Shown here piece after piece: positions 1 through 7,766 of a DNA stretch of 64,000 bases. The notes beneath the pieces were generated by a model. It did not search any database. It was given only the letters and a program-made list of their open reading frames with translations, and was not told where the DNA came from. The stretch spans positions 124,001 through 188,000 of the forward strand of contig NZ_NJIG01000007.1 of NCBI RefSeq assembly GCF_002209535.1, written 5' to 3'. The DNA comes from Achromobacter marplatensis. GTDB lineage: Bacteria; Pseudomonadota; Gammaproteobacteria; Burkholderiales; Burkholderiaceae_B. Both the position numbers and the translations under genes were made by a program. Within the stretch, counting starts at the first letter, position 1. Every line of letters begins with the position of its first letter.

Positions 1-1378
1 CTCGGCCATACGTGGGGATGGCCGCACGGACTTCATGCACCCAGCGTATGGCGGACTCCATGTCGCCGCTTGCCTGCAGCAGCGACAGCACCGTGTCCGC
101 CGCTTCCACGGCGCCTGCCTCGTCCGGCGAGGAAATGCGGAACAGTTGCTTCCAGTTGCCCAGGGACTCGTCGCCGTGGCCCAGTTGACCCGCCGAGACT
201 GCCGCGATTCGGACGATCTCGGGCGTCTCGATCTCATCGCCCAGCAGGCCGGCCGCCAGCGAGTACGCCACGTCATGGCGTCCCAGCTTGAAGTGGTTGC
301 GCATCAGGATCTGCTCGGCCTTGCTGCCGGAAGCCAGCGCGCCGTCGGCGCTGCCCAGAAGCGCCAGCGATCCTTCGTAATCGCCCAGCTCTTCCTGGAT
401 CTTCGCGAACAGCAGCATGTGGTCGGGCAGTCCGGGATGGCGGCGCAGCACCTCGCGCACTCGGCGCGAGGCCTCGCGCAGTTCGCCCGAATCCCACAGC
501 TTTTCAATGCGTTCGACGCTTTCGTCGGCGCTGAGCTTGGGCACGGCCAGCTGCGGCGTAGAGGCGCTCATTCTCGGGCGCATGAAGTTCTTGAACCAAT
601 CGACGTACAGGCGCTCGGCAAAGGCCGACGTGTAGTGCGTCAGGTCCAGGCCGCCGTCTTCCATCGCATCGGCTTGCCCGATCTTGTTCATCAGCGGCGT
701 CGGGTCGTAGCACGGCACGCCGATGCGCTGCGCGCTGGCGGTGATCGTGGCGATCAACTGCTCACGCTGTTCGATCGGCACGTTATCCGGCGTCAGGGCG
801 TTGACGTGCGTGACGAACACCACCTTGTCGCGGCCCAGCAGTTCGACCAGCTGGCGCATCTCCGTCTCGATCTCGTCATCGGTCTGGTCGCGCTTGACGA
901 TGCGCGAAAGCAGGTCGCGATCATCCGAAGACAGGCTCTTGAACACGGGGTCCTGGTCCAGCAACGCGCGCCGTTCGGCAAGCTTGTCGGCGTGGGCCAG
1001 CGACCAGAACATGCGGGTGCGCGTGCGGTCGGCGAAGAATTCGCTGAAGTAGCGCACCAGATAGTTGGATTGGATGGGATAGCCGTCGACGGTCAGCAGC
1101 TTGCGCGAGGACAGTTCGACCATGTACAGGTCTGCCGGCTTATGCGTGCCGCGGCGCGCCTGCTCGCCGTTCGAGGGCCGGAAGATCACGCGTTGCACGG
1201 CGGCGGGAATATCGGCTTGCCCGAACATGAAACGCGCCTGCTGTAGCGCTTCGGCGGTGGTGTGCACGAAACCGTAGTTACGGCCCAGTTGCAGCTTGAT
1301 CGGGTAGCGGCCCACGGCATCGCGCAGCGGCGTATGGATGCGGCAGGTTCCAATCGGAGCGGTAGTGAATGCGGTCAT
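1..1378 (-). CDS. Capsule-locus protein with SGNH-like N-terminal part and repeat-like C-terminal part (3' end outside window)
   Basis: An open minus-strand frame starts at ATG 1378 and runs off the window start, giving at least 459 residues. The N-terminus carries a GTCRIHTPLR motif. About 230 residues in is VVFVTHVNALTP, and further on DLTHYT, whose D-x-x-H pattern resembles the catalytic triad block of SGNH/GSCFA-like esterases. The second half (from about residue 290) is helical with alternating small and charged residues, like a tetratricopeptide repeat region. The upstream neighbour on the same strand is a TviB-type UDP-sugar dehydrogenase 39 bp away, so it probably belongs to a capsule or exopolysaccharide operon and could modify the polymer. 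The SGNH assignment is inference from motif spacing; the exact function is unknown. Confidence 0.6.
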   Translation of the reverse strand, partial: MTAFTTAPIGTCRIHTPLRDAVGRYPIKLQLGRNYGFVHTTAEALQQARFMFGQADIPAAVQRVIFRPSNGEQARRGTHKPADLYMVELSSRKLLTVDGYPIQSNYLVRYFSEFFADRTRTRMFWSLAHADKLAERRALLDQDPVFKSLSSDDRDLLSRIVKRDQTDDEIETEMRQLVELLGRDKVVFVTHVNALTPDNVPIEQREQLIATITASAQRIGVPCYDPTPLMNKIGQADAMEDGGLDLTHYTSAFAERLYVDWFKNFMRPRMSASTPQLAVPKLSADESVERIEKLWDSGELREASRRVREVLRRHPGLPDHMLLFAKIQEELGDYEGSLALLGSADGALASGSKAEQILMRNHFKLGRHDVAYSLAAGLLGDEIETPEIVRIAAVSAGQLGHGDESLGNWKQLFRISSPDEAGAVEAADTVLSLLQASGDMESAIRWVHEVRAAIPTYGR

Positions 1379-1417
1379 TGAGGGTCTCTCCTGTAGAGAT
1401 GGATCGCGAGACCGAAC

Positions 1418-2716
1418 TTAGAGAGTCCAGTACAAGAGGTCGGATTGCAGACGTTTGCTGTCAAGCACGGACTTCAGGTCGCACACCATGCCCCCGCTCT
1501 TGACCAGCTGCGGCATGTCTTCCCAGATGGAGTCCATGGTTTCGCGGTGCGGCACCGCCAGAATCAGCACATCCATGTCCCGGAATTCGTCGCGCTTCAC
1601 AAGCTTGATTCCGTACTCGTGTTCCATCTGGTCGGCGTCGGCCATCGGATCGCACGCCACCGGCGTAATGCCGTACTTGCCCAGGGCGTTGTATAGGTCC
1701 ACGACCTTCGAATTGCGGATGTCCGGGACGTTCTCCTTGAACGTCATCCCCAGGATGCCGACGCGCGTCGACGCGTTCAGGCGGCCGTTGCGGGCCAGGG
1801 TCTGGACCACGCGCGAGGCGACGTGGGTCGCCATGCCGTCGTTGATGCGGCGGCCCGACAGGATGACCTCGGGGTGGTAGCCCAGTTCCTGCGCCTTGGA
1901 CGTCAGGTAGTAGGGATCCACGCCGATGCAGTGCCCGCCCACGAGCCCGGGCGTGAACTTCAGGAAGTTCCACTTGGTGCCTGCGGCCGCCAGCACTTCC
2001 GACGTGCGGATGCCGACCAGGTCGCAGATCTTCGACATTTCGTTCATCAACGCGATGTTGATGTCGCGCTGGGTGTTCTCAAGCACCTTCGCCGCTTCGG
2101 CCACCTTGATGGACGAGGCGCGGTGCACGCCCGCGTCGATGATCTTTTCGTAGACGCCGGCGATGATTTCCAGGGATTCCTCATCCTGGCCGGACACGAT
2201 CTTGACGATCTTCTCAAGCGGATGCTCGCGATCGCCCGGGTTGATCCGTTCGGGGCTGTAGCCCAGCTTGAAGTCGACACCGCAGCGCAGGCCGGATACT
2301 TTTTCCAGCTCCGGTCCGCAGATTTCCTCGGTGGCGCCAGGGTGGACGGTGGATTCGAAAACCACGATGCATCCCGGGCGCAGCACGGGGCCGATCGAGC
2401 GGCACGCCCGGACCAACAAAGAAAAATCGGGGTTGTTTTTCTCGTCGACCGGCGTGGGCACGGCGACGACGAAAAAGTCGCAGCCTTCCAGTTCCGTCAC
2501 CTGGTCGGTGAACTGCATCGGGGAAGCCAGCAATACGTCGCGTTCGATCTCGCCTGTCCAGTCATCACCCTCTTTCAGTCGTGCGATTCGCCGCTTGTCC
2601 ACATCGAAGCCGATGACATCAAAGCGCTTGGAAAATGCGACGGCTACGGGCAGGCCGACATATCCAAGGCCACACACTGCGATTCTCTTTACCACGGGGG
2701 ACCTCACTGTCTTCAT
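1418..2716 (-). CDS. tviB: UDP-N-acetylhexosamine 6-dehydrogenase, TviB/WbpO family
   Basis: Predicted cytosolic NAD-dependent enzyme oxidising C6 of a UDP-N-acetylhexosamine to the uronic acid, a precursor of Vi-like capsules or O-antigen. The 432 residues match the family size (about 425). The Rossmann dinucleotide motif GLGYVGLP is at residues 16-23, and the substrate-loop YSPERINPGD and helix motif EAAKVLENTQRD are present. The catalytic cysteine lies in GGHCIGVDPYY near residue 265. It is distinct from the Ugd-type UDP-glucose dehydrogenase at 24236-25558, so the strain makes at least two UDP-uronic acids. It is the first gene of a minus-strand unit continuing into the partial gene at 1-1378. 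The exact hexosamine (Glc, Gal or Man type) cannot be told from sequence alone. Confidence 0.88.
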   Translation of the reverse strand: MKTVRSPVVKRIAVCGLGYVGLPVAVAFSKRFDVIGFDVDKRRIARLKEGDDWTGEIERDVLLASPMQFTDQVTELEGCDFFVVAVPTPVDEKNNPDFSLLVRACRSIGPVLRPGCIVVFESTVHPGATEEICGPELEKVSGLRCGVDFKLGYSPERINPGDREHPLEKIVKIVSGQDEESLEIIAGVYEKIIDAGVHRASSIKVAEAAKVLENTQRDINIALMNEMSKICDLVGIRTSEVLAAAGTKWNFLKFTPGLVGGHCIGVDPYYLTSKAQELGYHPEVILSGRRINDGMATHVASRVVQTLARNGRLNASTRVGILGMTFKENVPDIRNSKVVDLYNALGKYGITPVACDPMADADQMEHEYGIKLVKRDEFRDMDVLILAVPHRETMDSIWEDMPQLVKSGGMVCDLKSVLDSKRLQSDLLYWTL

Positions 2717-3400
2717 CGTGTCGCAGACACTAGAAATTGACGCCCAGCGACAAGTTATCGACGTGAAATCGAAATAACTTTGTGCTATTTGGGCGGACGT
2801 ATTGCTTAAGAATAATTACATCTCGATACCCCTTAATACGTGGGGCGAGACGAGCCAACGAATGGTAGAGGTCCCCGACAGCAAACTTTTTTCTAAAAAT
2901 TTTTATTGCTGTGGAAATAAATCAGAGATGCCCGTAATAAACCCGGGATATCCCTCAAATAATTACATTCATTACACAAACGGCAACACAACCAGGCGGC
3001 TGAGTTGTTAGTAAATATGAAAAAGCGTTTTTCTTATTTTTGTTTAACCAAACTGAAAAGACATAATACCCTACCGCGCATTATTTATTAATTACCCGGG
3101 GGTATAGCGGCGTAAATGACCGGGATCTCCCCGCATTATTCGCCTTGTGCCGCGCAAATCGGAACCGATCCTGGGCCGCGAGGCAATCCGCATTTGAACG
3201 CCACGCCCCGGATCGCCTCGTAATTTGAAACATCGATCAACCTTATGTTTAATAGCGGCCAATCGCGCCCCCTGAAATTCGCTAGCATGCACCCGCGAAG
3301 CCAATCCAGGGGACGGCCAACCCGTTGCAGGCAACCCACCCTCTAACCCGACACCTAGGATTCCCATGAGGCCGGCAGTACAAAAAGAAGGGCCGGCCCC
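2717..3400. other. Long AT-rich intergenic region upstream of the polysaccharide locus
   Basis: About 680 bp with a much lower GC content than the surroundings and no convincing gene. A 69-codon frame at 2802-3011 has no ribosome-binding site or recognisable protein features. The region separates divergent genes at 2716 (minus) and 3401 (plus), so it should hold promoters for both. Long AT-rich leaders are usual before capsule and O-antigen operons. An ops-like octamer lies at 3071-3078 on the minus strand. Confidence 0.6.
3071..3078 (-). promoter_or_regulatory. Possible ops-like element (RfaH recruitment)
   Basis: On the minus strand the octamer reads CGCGGTAG, matching seven of eight bases of the ops core GGCGGTAG that recruits RfaH/NusG-type elongation factors in leaders of long polysaccharide operons. 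It is oriented toward tviB, about 355 bp upstream of its start, within the AT-rich leader. A seven-base match is not rare by chance, so this is only suggestive. Confidence 0.2.
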
Positions 3401-3404
3401 GTGA
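3366..3404 (+). CDS. Possible 12-residue upstream reading frame coupled to the next gene
   Basis: ATG at 3366 follows a good ribosome-binding site (AGGA, six bases before it). It encodes only MRPAVQKEGPAP before TGA at 3402-3404, which overlaps the GTG start of the next gene as GTGA. This is either a leader peptide giving translational coupling or a chance frame. No regulatory residue pattern, such as a codon run, is visible. Confidence 0.25.
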   Translation: MRPAVQKEGPAP

Positions 3405-3994
3405 GCGAGGCGTGGACCATCGGCAAATCGCGCTTCAAGCGTCCGATCCAGGCCGCGCTTGCCGCGGCGGCGCTGCTGTATGCCTCCTGGCTGAGCTTTG
3501 ACGCGGCGGAGGGTCTGCTCCTGCCTCCCGACCCGGCGTCCCTGCACAGCGTGACGATGCAGGTGGACAAAGTGGCCGAATGCCCGTATTCAGACCGGAT
3601 CCGGGTCGGCAGCCAGACCAGTTGGCGCAGTCCGCGCTGCCTCTATTCCAACGCGTACCCCGGTGCGGCATTGGAGGTGCGCGGCGCGGCCGCCCGCTAC
3701 ACATTCGAACCGCCCATCCGCCTGGACCTGCTGATCGATCGCGACCCGGCGGCCAACCTGGCCAACGAGTATCACGGGAAGATGGCCAGCGTGTTCACGC
3801 GGATCGGGGTCTACGGCCTGCGCCAGGACGGCACATGGCTGGCGGACCCGACTGCCCAGTACCAGAGTGTCCTGGCCAACAAGCAGGGCAAAAAGCGCAA
3901 CGGCTGGCTGTTGATTCTGGCGGCGCTTGGCGCCTTGGCCTATGCCTACCGGCAAGCGAAGAAGGTGTTCAAAGACGACCCCTACCTGTGGTGA
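3401..3994 (+). CDS. Hypothetical membrane protein with two transmembrane segments
   Basis: Begins with GTG at 3401, preceded by AAGAAGG. The 197-residue product has one hydrophobic helix near residues 17-35, a periplasmic-looking middle part with two cysteines (in AECPYS and RCLYS), and a second helix near residues 170-185 followed by a basic tail. I do not recognise a family. The frame runs cleanly to TGA 3994, and the codon use fits the GC-rich chromosome. It faces glmS in ancestral gene order if the island at 4139-20666 is removed; both would then converge on the terminator at 4069-4094. Confidence 0.6.
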   Translation: MSEAWTIGKSRFKRPIQAALAAAALLYASWLSFDAAEGLLLPPDPASLHSVTMQVDKVAECPYSDRIRVGSQTSWRSPRCLYSNAYPGAALEVRGAAARYTFEPPIRLDLLIDRDPAANLANEYHGKMASVFTRIGVYGLRQDGTWLADPTAQYQSVLANKQGKKRNGWLLILAALGALAYAYRQAKKVFKDDPYLW

Positions 3995-4068
3995 TCCGGC
4001 GGCCTCGGCCATTGAAGGACAGGAACGGGTCGGAGGGCTGAACATGCCCCACATCCATGATCAAAACC

Positions 4069-4094
4069 AGAAGGGCCGCGATTGCGGCCCTTCT
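4069..4094 (-). terminator. Minus-strand intrinsic terminator, probably the original glmS terminator
   Basis: Perfect 11-bp stem (4069-4079 with 4084-4094), tetraloop GATT, GC-rich. On the minus strand the stem is followed by GGTTTTGATC, giving the U-tract. No minus-strand gene lies immediately upstream inside the island, but joining 4138 to 20667 would place the hairpin about 70 nt past the glmS stop. It may also stop plus-strand transcription from the gene ending at 3994, though its plus-side U-tract is missing. Confidence 0.65.
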
Positions 4095-4137
4095 GTGCAC
4101 CAAAGGTGGAACTCAGGCCAGGCGGGGCGGCACCCGC

Positions 4138-4454
4138 CTGAAAGTAGGAAATAAAGTCGGTCGCAGATGCCGCTTGCAACCCCTTGATCTTGAAAGACTT
4201 CGAAGATTAGAAAAGTTGGATCAAAGTCGGTCGCACCCCAGGCCTTCCCGCCTTCAGCGCAAGAAAATTGAACAAAAGTCGGTCGCAGGAGGTTCGGGTT
4301 CGGTAAGTTAGGTCGCTAAGCTACGAAAAGGGCAGCCTATCTCGGGGCTCACACAGCCTAGGTGCCAAGCGAACAGCCGCGCAGTCTTGGAGCGGGGCGG
4401 CGCAAAAAGCGCGTGGGGCACCCGGCACCGCCGTCATAAGACAGCTATCGGCCA
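4138..4454 (+). repeat. 317-bp direct repeat, copy 1, containing Tn7-like left end with three iterated motifs
   Basis: Identical over 317 bp to 5058-5374, at an offset of 920. The unit opens with TG at 4139 and holds three copies of AAAGTCGGTCGCA at 4153-4165, 4223-4235 and 4275-4287. Each is preceded by a similar A/G-rich stretch, making sites of about 22-24 bp. A degenerate fourth motif may lie near 4306. Three spaced sites in about 150 bp is the layout of a Tn7 left end, where TnsB binds. The first 26 bases (4139-4164) match the inverted end next to glmS at 22 of 26 positions. No 5-bp target duplication is shared with that end. Confidence 0.75.
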
Positions 4455-4600
4455 ATTTGATACATTCGCCAACAAGAAATGCGCGAGCGAAAGCTGCCAT
4501 TCACGGTGCAAGGTAAGCTTCAGGGGCGCACCAGATGCAACAAAGCATAGAATGATGGTTGTGGCCTGTTCACGGCATTAATCCCCCGGAGTCGGATCGC

Positions 4601-5074
4601 ATGAAATCAGCCGCGGACAAGATCATCGATCTGTATGACCGGCATGCGCATGACTATGTCGCGGATCGTCGGCACGGCATCGGGAACGAAGCCGCTTGGC
4701 TCGACAGATTCTGTGCGCTATTGAAACGAGGATCAGCGGTACTCGACATTGGTTGCGGTTCAGGCACGCCGATGGCGGAATATCTCGTCAGTCAAGGCTT
4801 TGCGGTGGATGGTATCGACAGCTCCCCAACGTTGATAGCGCTCTGCCGTGAGCGGCTTCCGCAACGGTCTTGGCGTGTAGCGGATATGCGTGGCCTCGCG
4901 CTAGATCGGATATTCGATGGCTTGCTCGCCTGGGACAGCTTCTTTCATCTCAGCCACGATGATCAGCGCCGAATGTTTCCAATCTTTAAGCGACACGCGT
5001 CACGGCGCGCTGCGCTGATGTTTACCAGCGGGCCTTCGCACGGTGAAGCCATTGGCTCTGAAAGTAGGAAATAA
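4601..5074 (+). pseudogene. Class I SAM-dependent methyltransferase, truncated at the 3' end by the second repeat copy
   Basis: ATG at 4601 with GGAG ten bases upstream. The product contains the SAM-binding motif VLDIGCGSGTPMAEYL (near residues 46-61), then an acidic loop VDGIDSS and the post-motif region LLAWDSFFHLSH. It matches the N-terminal three quarters of small class I methyltransferases of about 200 residues. After SGPSHGEAIGS the reading frame enters the repeat at 5059 and stops within it (SRK then stop), so the last 40 or so residues of the family are missing. The remainder is not found after 5374. Sequence composition is less GC-rich than the flanking chromosome. The substrate is unknown. 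Confidence 0.75.
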
Positions 5075-5374
5075 AGTCGGTCGCAGATGCCGCTTGCAAC
5101 CCCTTGATCTTGAAAGACTTCGAAGATTAGAAAAGTTGGATCAAAGTCGGTCGCACCCCAGGCCTTCCCGCCTTCAGCGCAAGAAAATTGAACAAAAGTC
5201 GGTCGCAGGAGGTTCGGGTTCGGTAAGTTAGGTCGCTAAGCTACGAAAAGGGCAGCCTATCTCGGGGCTCACACAGCCTAGGTGCCAAGCGAACAGCCGC
5301 GCAGTCTTGGAGCGGGGCGGCGCAAAAAGCGCGTGGGGCACCCGGCACCGCCGTCATAAGACAGCTATCGGCCA
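5058..5374 (+). repeat. 317-bp direct repeat, copy 2 (second Tn7-like left end)
   Basis: Base-for-base identical to 4138-4454, in the same orientation, with iterated motifs at 5073-5085, 5143-5155 and 5195-5207. It interrupts the methyltransferase gene at its TG boundary (5059). The flanks of this copy form a short inverted pair (GGCTCTG at 5054-5060, CAGAGCC at 5373-5379), which copy 1 lacks. Complete identity implies a recent duplication or two recent insertions of related elements. Confidence 0.8.
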
Positions 5375-5444
5375 GAGCCGGCCATTCATATACAGCGTGT
5401 CAGTACCGACGCGCAGCGAAAATTGCGGCATTGAGTGCGGCACA

Positions 5445-5843
5445 ATGATCGAAGCATCGGACGCTTACGGAACACGTGAAATGGAGTATTCCTTGCACCC
5501 TCTGCCTCCTCCCTCTGTCCCTCAATCATTATGCGACATGCTCGAGGACTATCCGGACTGCGTCGAGCGATTGCAAGACTGCCTGAACAGATACGTAGGC
5601 AATCCTTCCTATCGAGACCTATTTAGAGGTGCCATTTTGGCGCTGCAAGGCACGCTGCAAACCTTATCAGCCGAAGCTGGCAATGAACTCGCTGCTGCCA
5701 AAGTCACCGACGACGCGAGAATGATCGCCAGCGCATCCAAGAAGCAACAGCAGCTATTTACTGCGGGATGGTTCGTCTTCGAGATGGTGGATATGGAGGA
5801 CCTTTGGGCTTACTTTCGGGCAAACAAGGACGCTTTCAAATGA
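5445..5843 (+). CDS. Hypothetical protein, 132 residues
   Basis: The frame is open from inside the repeat, but ATG 5445 (or ATG 5481) is the likely start. The product has no signal peptide or membrane helix. It looks mostly helical (LCDMLEDYPDCVERLQDCL, then SKKQQQLFTAGWFVFEM) and ends in YFRANKDAFK. I do not recognise it. Its position just inside a transposon-like end and its lower GC suggest acquired cargo. It could be a small partner protein, but no adjacent partner is intact. Confidence 0.5.
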   Translation: MIEASDAYGTREMEYSLHPLPPPSVPQSLCDMLEDYPDCVERLQDCLNRYVGNPSYRDLFRGAILALQGTLQTLSAEAGNELAAAKVTDDARMIASASKKQQQLFTAGWFVFEMVDMEDLWAYFRANKDAFK

Positions 5844-6415
5844 GCACTCCTGTGTATCGGTTGAGCCAAGGTATGCGGTCAATTAGCGACGCCTCTGAGC
5901 ATACGCGAACCGTTGAACTTGGCATTCTCTACCGTAAAGTCATTGAACTTGGGCGACGCTTTGTTTCCTGCCCTCGTCTGGAGCTTTCATCTCCGGCCGC
6001 AATCCGCCGTTGAAGAGGCAATGAGGCGCGATCGGGCGGCACTCGCCACACAGCAGCCGTTGGTGAGCGCACGTTGAAGCTTCCGCTTTGGGTCGGATAG
6101 CGCCCTTCACCAGCGGCGGCTGGCGGTCGATTCTGTTGAAAACCTCCTTCCAGTGATGCTCGACTACTTCTTGAAGGTGCTTCACCCTTGCTCGGGATGA
6201 GATCCTTGATCTGGCGCCGATCTGAAGGGACAATTTTTCGATCCCGGTGCGATTGCGCCCGGAGATCGAGTTTTTCAACAGCATCGGCCGGAAGCCGACG
6301 GTCAAGGATTCTGCAAGATCGACTTGCTCTGCCCGAGCGCCGGCTTCCTTAATACCCGCTCACTTCGCACCGACACAGCAAACCGTTAGCCGACAGCCCC
6401 TCGGATGCGACCAAG
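5844..6415. other. Apparently degenerate sequence without a supported gene
   Basis: About 570 bp. The longest frame (minus, 5940-6305, 121 codons) has an unusual basic composition and no ribosome-binding site, and I recognise no family. A 10-bp inverted pair CTGTTGAAAA / TTTTCAACAG lies at 6133-6142 and 6272-6281, of the kind seen at insertion-sequence scars. It is probably a relic of older mobile DNA between the repeat-linked cargo and the metabolic genes. Confidence 0.4.
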
Positions 6416-7405
6416 CTAAACGGTCATCGTCAGAATAATTTTCCCCACGTTCTGCGCCGACTCCATCCGGCGATGTGCATCCGATGCAAGTTCAAGCGGA
6501 TAGGTACTGTCAACCACGGGAATCAGGCCCGCACCTCTGGAAAAGCGGTCCAGCCAGTGTTCGCGAAACCGCTGCACCATCGCGTGCTTTTCAGCCTGCG
6601 GACGCGATTTCATGACGGTGCCGAAAATTTGCAGATGGCGATACAGGATGTCTTCCAACGCAACACTGACTTGACCGCCTCCGCCCAGGATGCCCACCTG
6701 AACCAACCGCCCGCCGTTAGCCAGCGAGGCAATGTTGCGCGCAAAGTTGGGCGCGCCAATAAAGTCGATCACCACGTCCACGCCACGTTTCGATGTCCGC
6801 TCGGCCACGACCTGCGCATAGTCCTGCGTGCGATAGTCGACGACGCAGTCGGCGCCCAGCCGCTGGACCTGCTCAAGCTTGCTGGCCTCGGCCGTGGCGT
6901 ACACGGTGGCGCCCGTTGCCCGGGCGAGCTGCACCGCCGCCGACCCCACGCCGCCAGCTGCCGCGTGAATCAACACGGAATCCCCCGCTTTCAGGCGACC
7001 CAGGTGCAACATGGCTTCGTGCGCCGTGACGAACACTTCGGGGATGGCGGCCGCGTGAACGTAGTCCAGCTCCTGGGGAATGGGCAAGGCCATGCGCCAA
7101 TCCAACCGGGCGACCTCCGCATACGCACCGCCACCCACCACACCCATCACGCGGTCACCGGGCTTGAAGCCGCGCACGGAGCTGCCGGCTTGCGTCACTT
7201 CGCCGGCGATCTCCAGACCCATGATGGTCGAGTCGCCGAAGTTCGGGCGGCCGTAGCCGCCACGGCGGTGCGTCAGGTCGGCGCGATTCACGCCTGCGGC
7301 ATGGACGCGGACGATGAGGTCGTCGGGCCGCATGTCGGGCGGGGAAACGTCGGCCACCTGGAGCACATCGGCGTCGCCAAACTCTTCAAAAATAATCGCT
7401 TTCAT
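6416..7405 (-). CDS. NAD(P)H:quinone oxidoreductase, zinc-independent MDR superfamily
   Basis: 329 residues, the usual length for the quinone oxidoreductase branch of medium-chain dehydrogenases. The N-terminal GroES-like domain carries AAGVNRADLTHRRGGYG, and the nucleotide-binding domain carries AAAGGVGSAAVQLAR near residue 150. No structural zinc cysteine cluster is visible, consistent with the QOR type. It is probably a cytosolic NADPH-dependent enone or quinone reductase. It overlaps the upstream AhpD-like gene by four bases (ATGA, 7402-7405) and is the last gene of a minus-strand operon with an aldehyde dehydrogenase, controlled perhaps by the divergent LysR protein. Confidence 0.82.
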   Translation of the reverse strand: MKAIIFEEFGDADVLQVADVSPPDMRPDDLIVRVHAAGVNRADLTHRRGGYGRPNFGDSTIMGLEIAGEVTQAGSSVRGFKPGDRVMGVVGGGAYAEVARLDWRMALPIPQELDYVHAAAIPEVFVTAHEAMLHLGRLKAGDSVLIHAAAGGVGSAAVQLARATGATVYATAEASKLEQVQRLGADCVVDYRTQDYAQVVAERTSKRGVDVVIDFIGAPNFARNIASLANGGRLVQVGILGGGGQVSVALEDILYRHLQIFGTVMKSRPQAEKHAMVQRFREHWLDRFSRGAGLIPVVDSTYPLELASDAHRRMESAQNVGKIILTMTV

Positions 7406-7752
7406 TGCTTATCCTTCAGGCCGCTTTCTTGTGACGCGGCCAATGTGGCTTGCGCAATCGCCGAGGCGGTGATTGCGGCGGGAAACCCGACGTAGAACGC
7501 CAGGTGCGTGATGACGGCCGACAGCTCTTCCTGTGTCAGCCCATTGCCGACGGCGCGGCGCAGGTGCGCGGGCAATTCATCCTTATGCCCTCCGGCGATC
7601 AAGGCGGCCACGGTAATCAGGCTGCGGTCTCGAGGCGTCAACGCGGGGTCGCTCCAGATATCGGGGTACAGCGTGTTGTCGACGAAGGCAGACAGCGCCG
7701 GGGTGAAGGCACGCGCGGCTTCGCGCGGATGGCTGAAATCAATATTCGACAT
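7402..7752 (-). CDS. Carboxymuconolactone decarboxylase-like (AhpD superfamily) protein
   Basis: The start is ATG 7752, with AGGAG seven bases upstream; a start six codons earlier lacks this. The 116 residues are typical of single-domain carboxymuconolactone decarboxylase-like proteins. The helical core RDRSLITVAALIAGGHKDEL and EELSAVITHLAFYVGFPAAI is present. The CxxC peroxidase pair is absent, so this is the decarboxylase-like rather than the thiol-peroxidase type. It sits between an aldehyde dehydrogenase (14 bp upstream) and a quinone oxidoreductase (overlapping), suggesting a small catabolic or detoxification operon of unknown substrate. Confidence 0.8.
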   Translation of the reverse strand: MSNIDFSHPREAARAFTPALSAFVDNTLYPDIWSDPALTPRDRSLITVAALIAGGHKDELPAHLRRAVGNGLTQEELSAVITHLAFYVGFPAAITASAIAQATLAASQESGLKDKQ

Positions 7753-7766
7753 GGTGCGCTCCTGGT

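Noticed and set aside
2802-3011. 69-codon frame in the AT-rich region
   Set aside because: No ribosome-binding site, no family features, composition of noncoding DNA.
4139-4454. The 317-bp unit as a complete TG...CA miniature transposon
   Set aside because: Both ends are TG and CA, but beyond these two bases the ends are not inverted repeats of each other, and neither copy has a direct target duplication. The match to the glmS-side end is far better.
4138-5374. The repeats as integron attC sites flanking gene cassettes
   Set aside because: Order (repeat, gene, repeat, gene) resembles a cassette array, but no paired GTTRRRY/RYYYAAC core sites or palindromic attC arms were found, and 317 bp is too long.
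5940-6305. 121-codon minus-strand frame as a transposase fragment
   Set aside because: No DDE or other transposase motif could be recognised; left as degenerate sequence.
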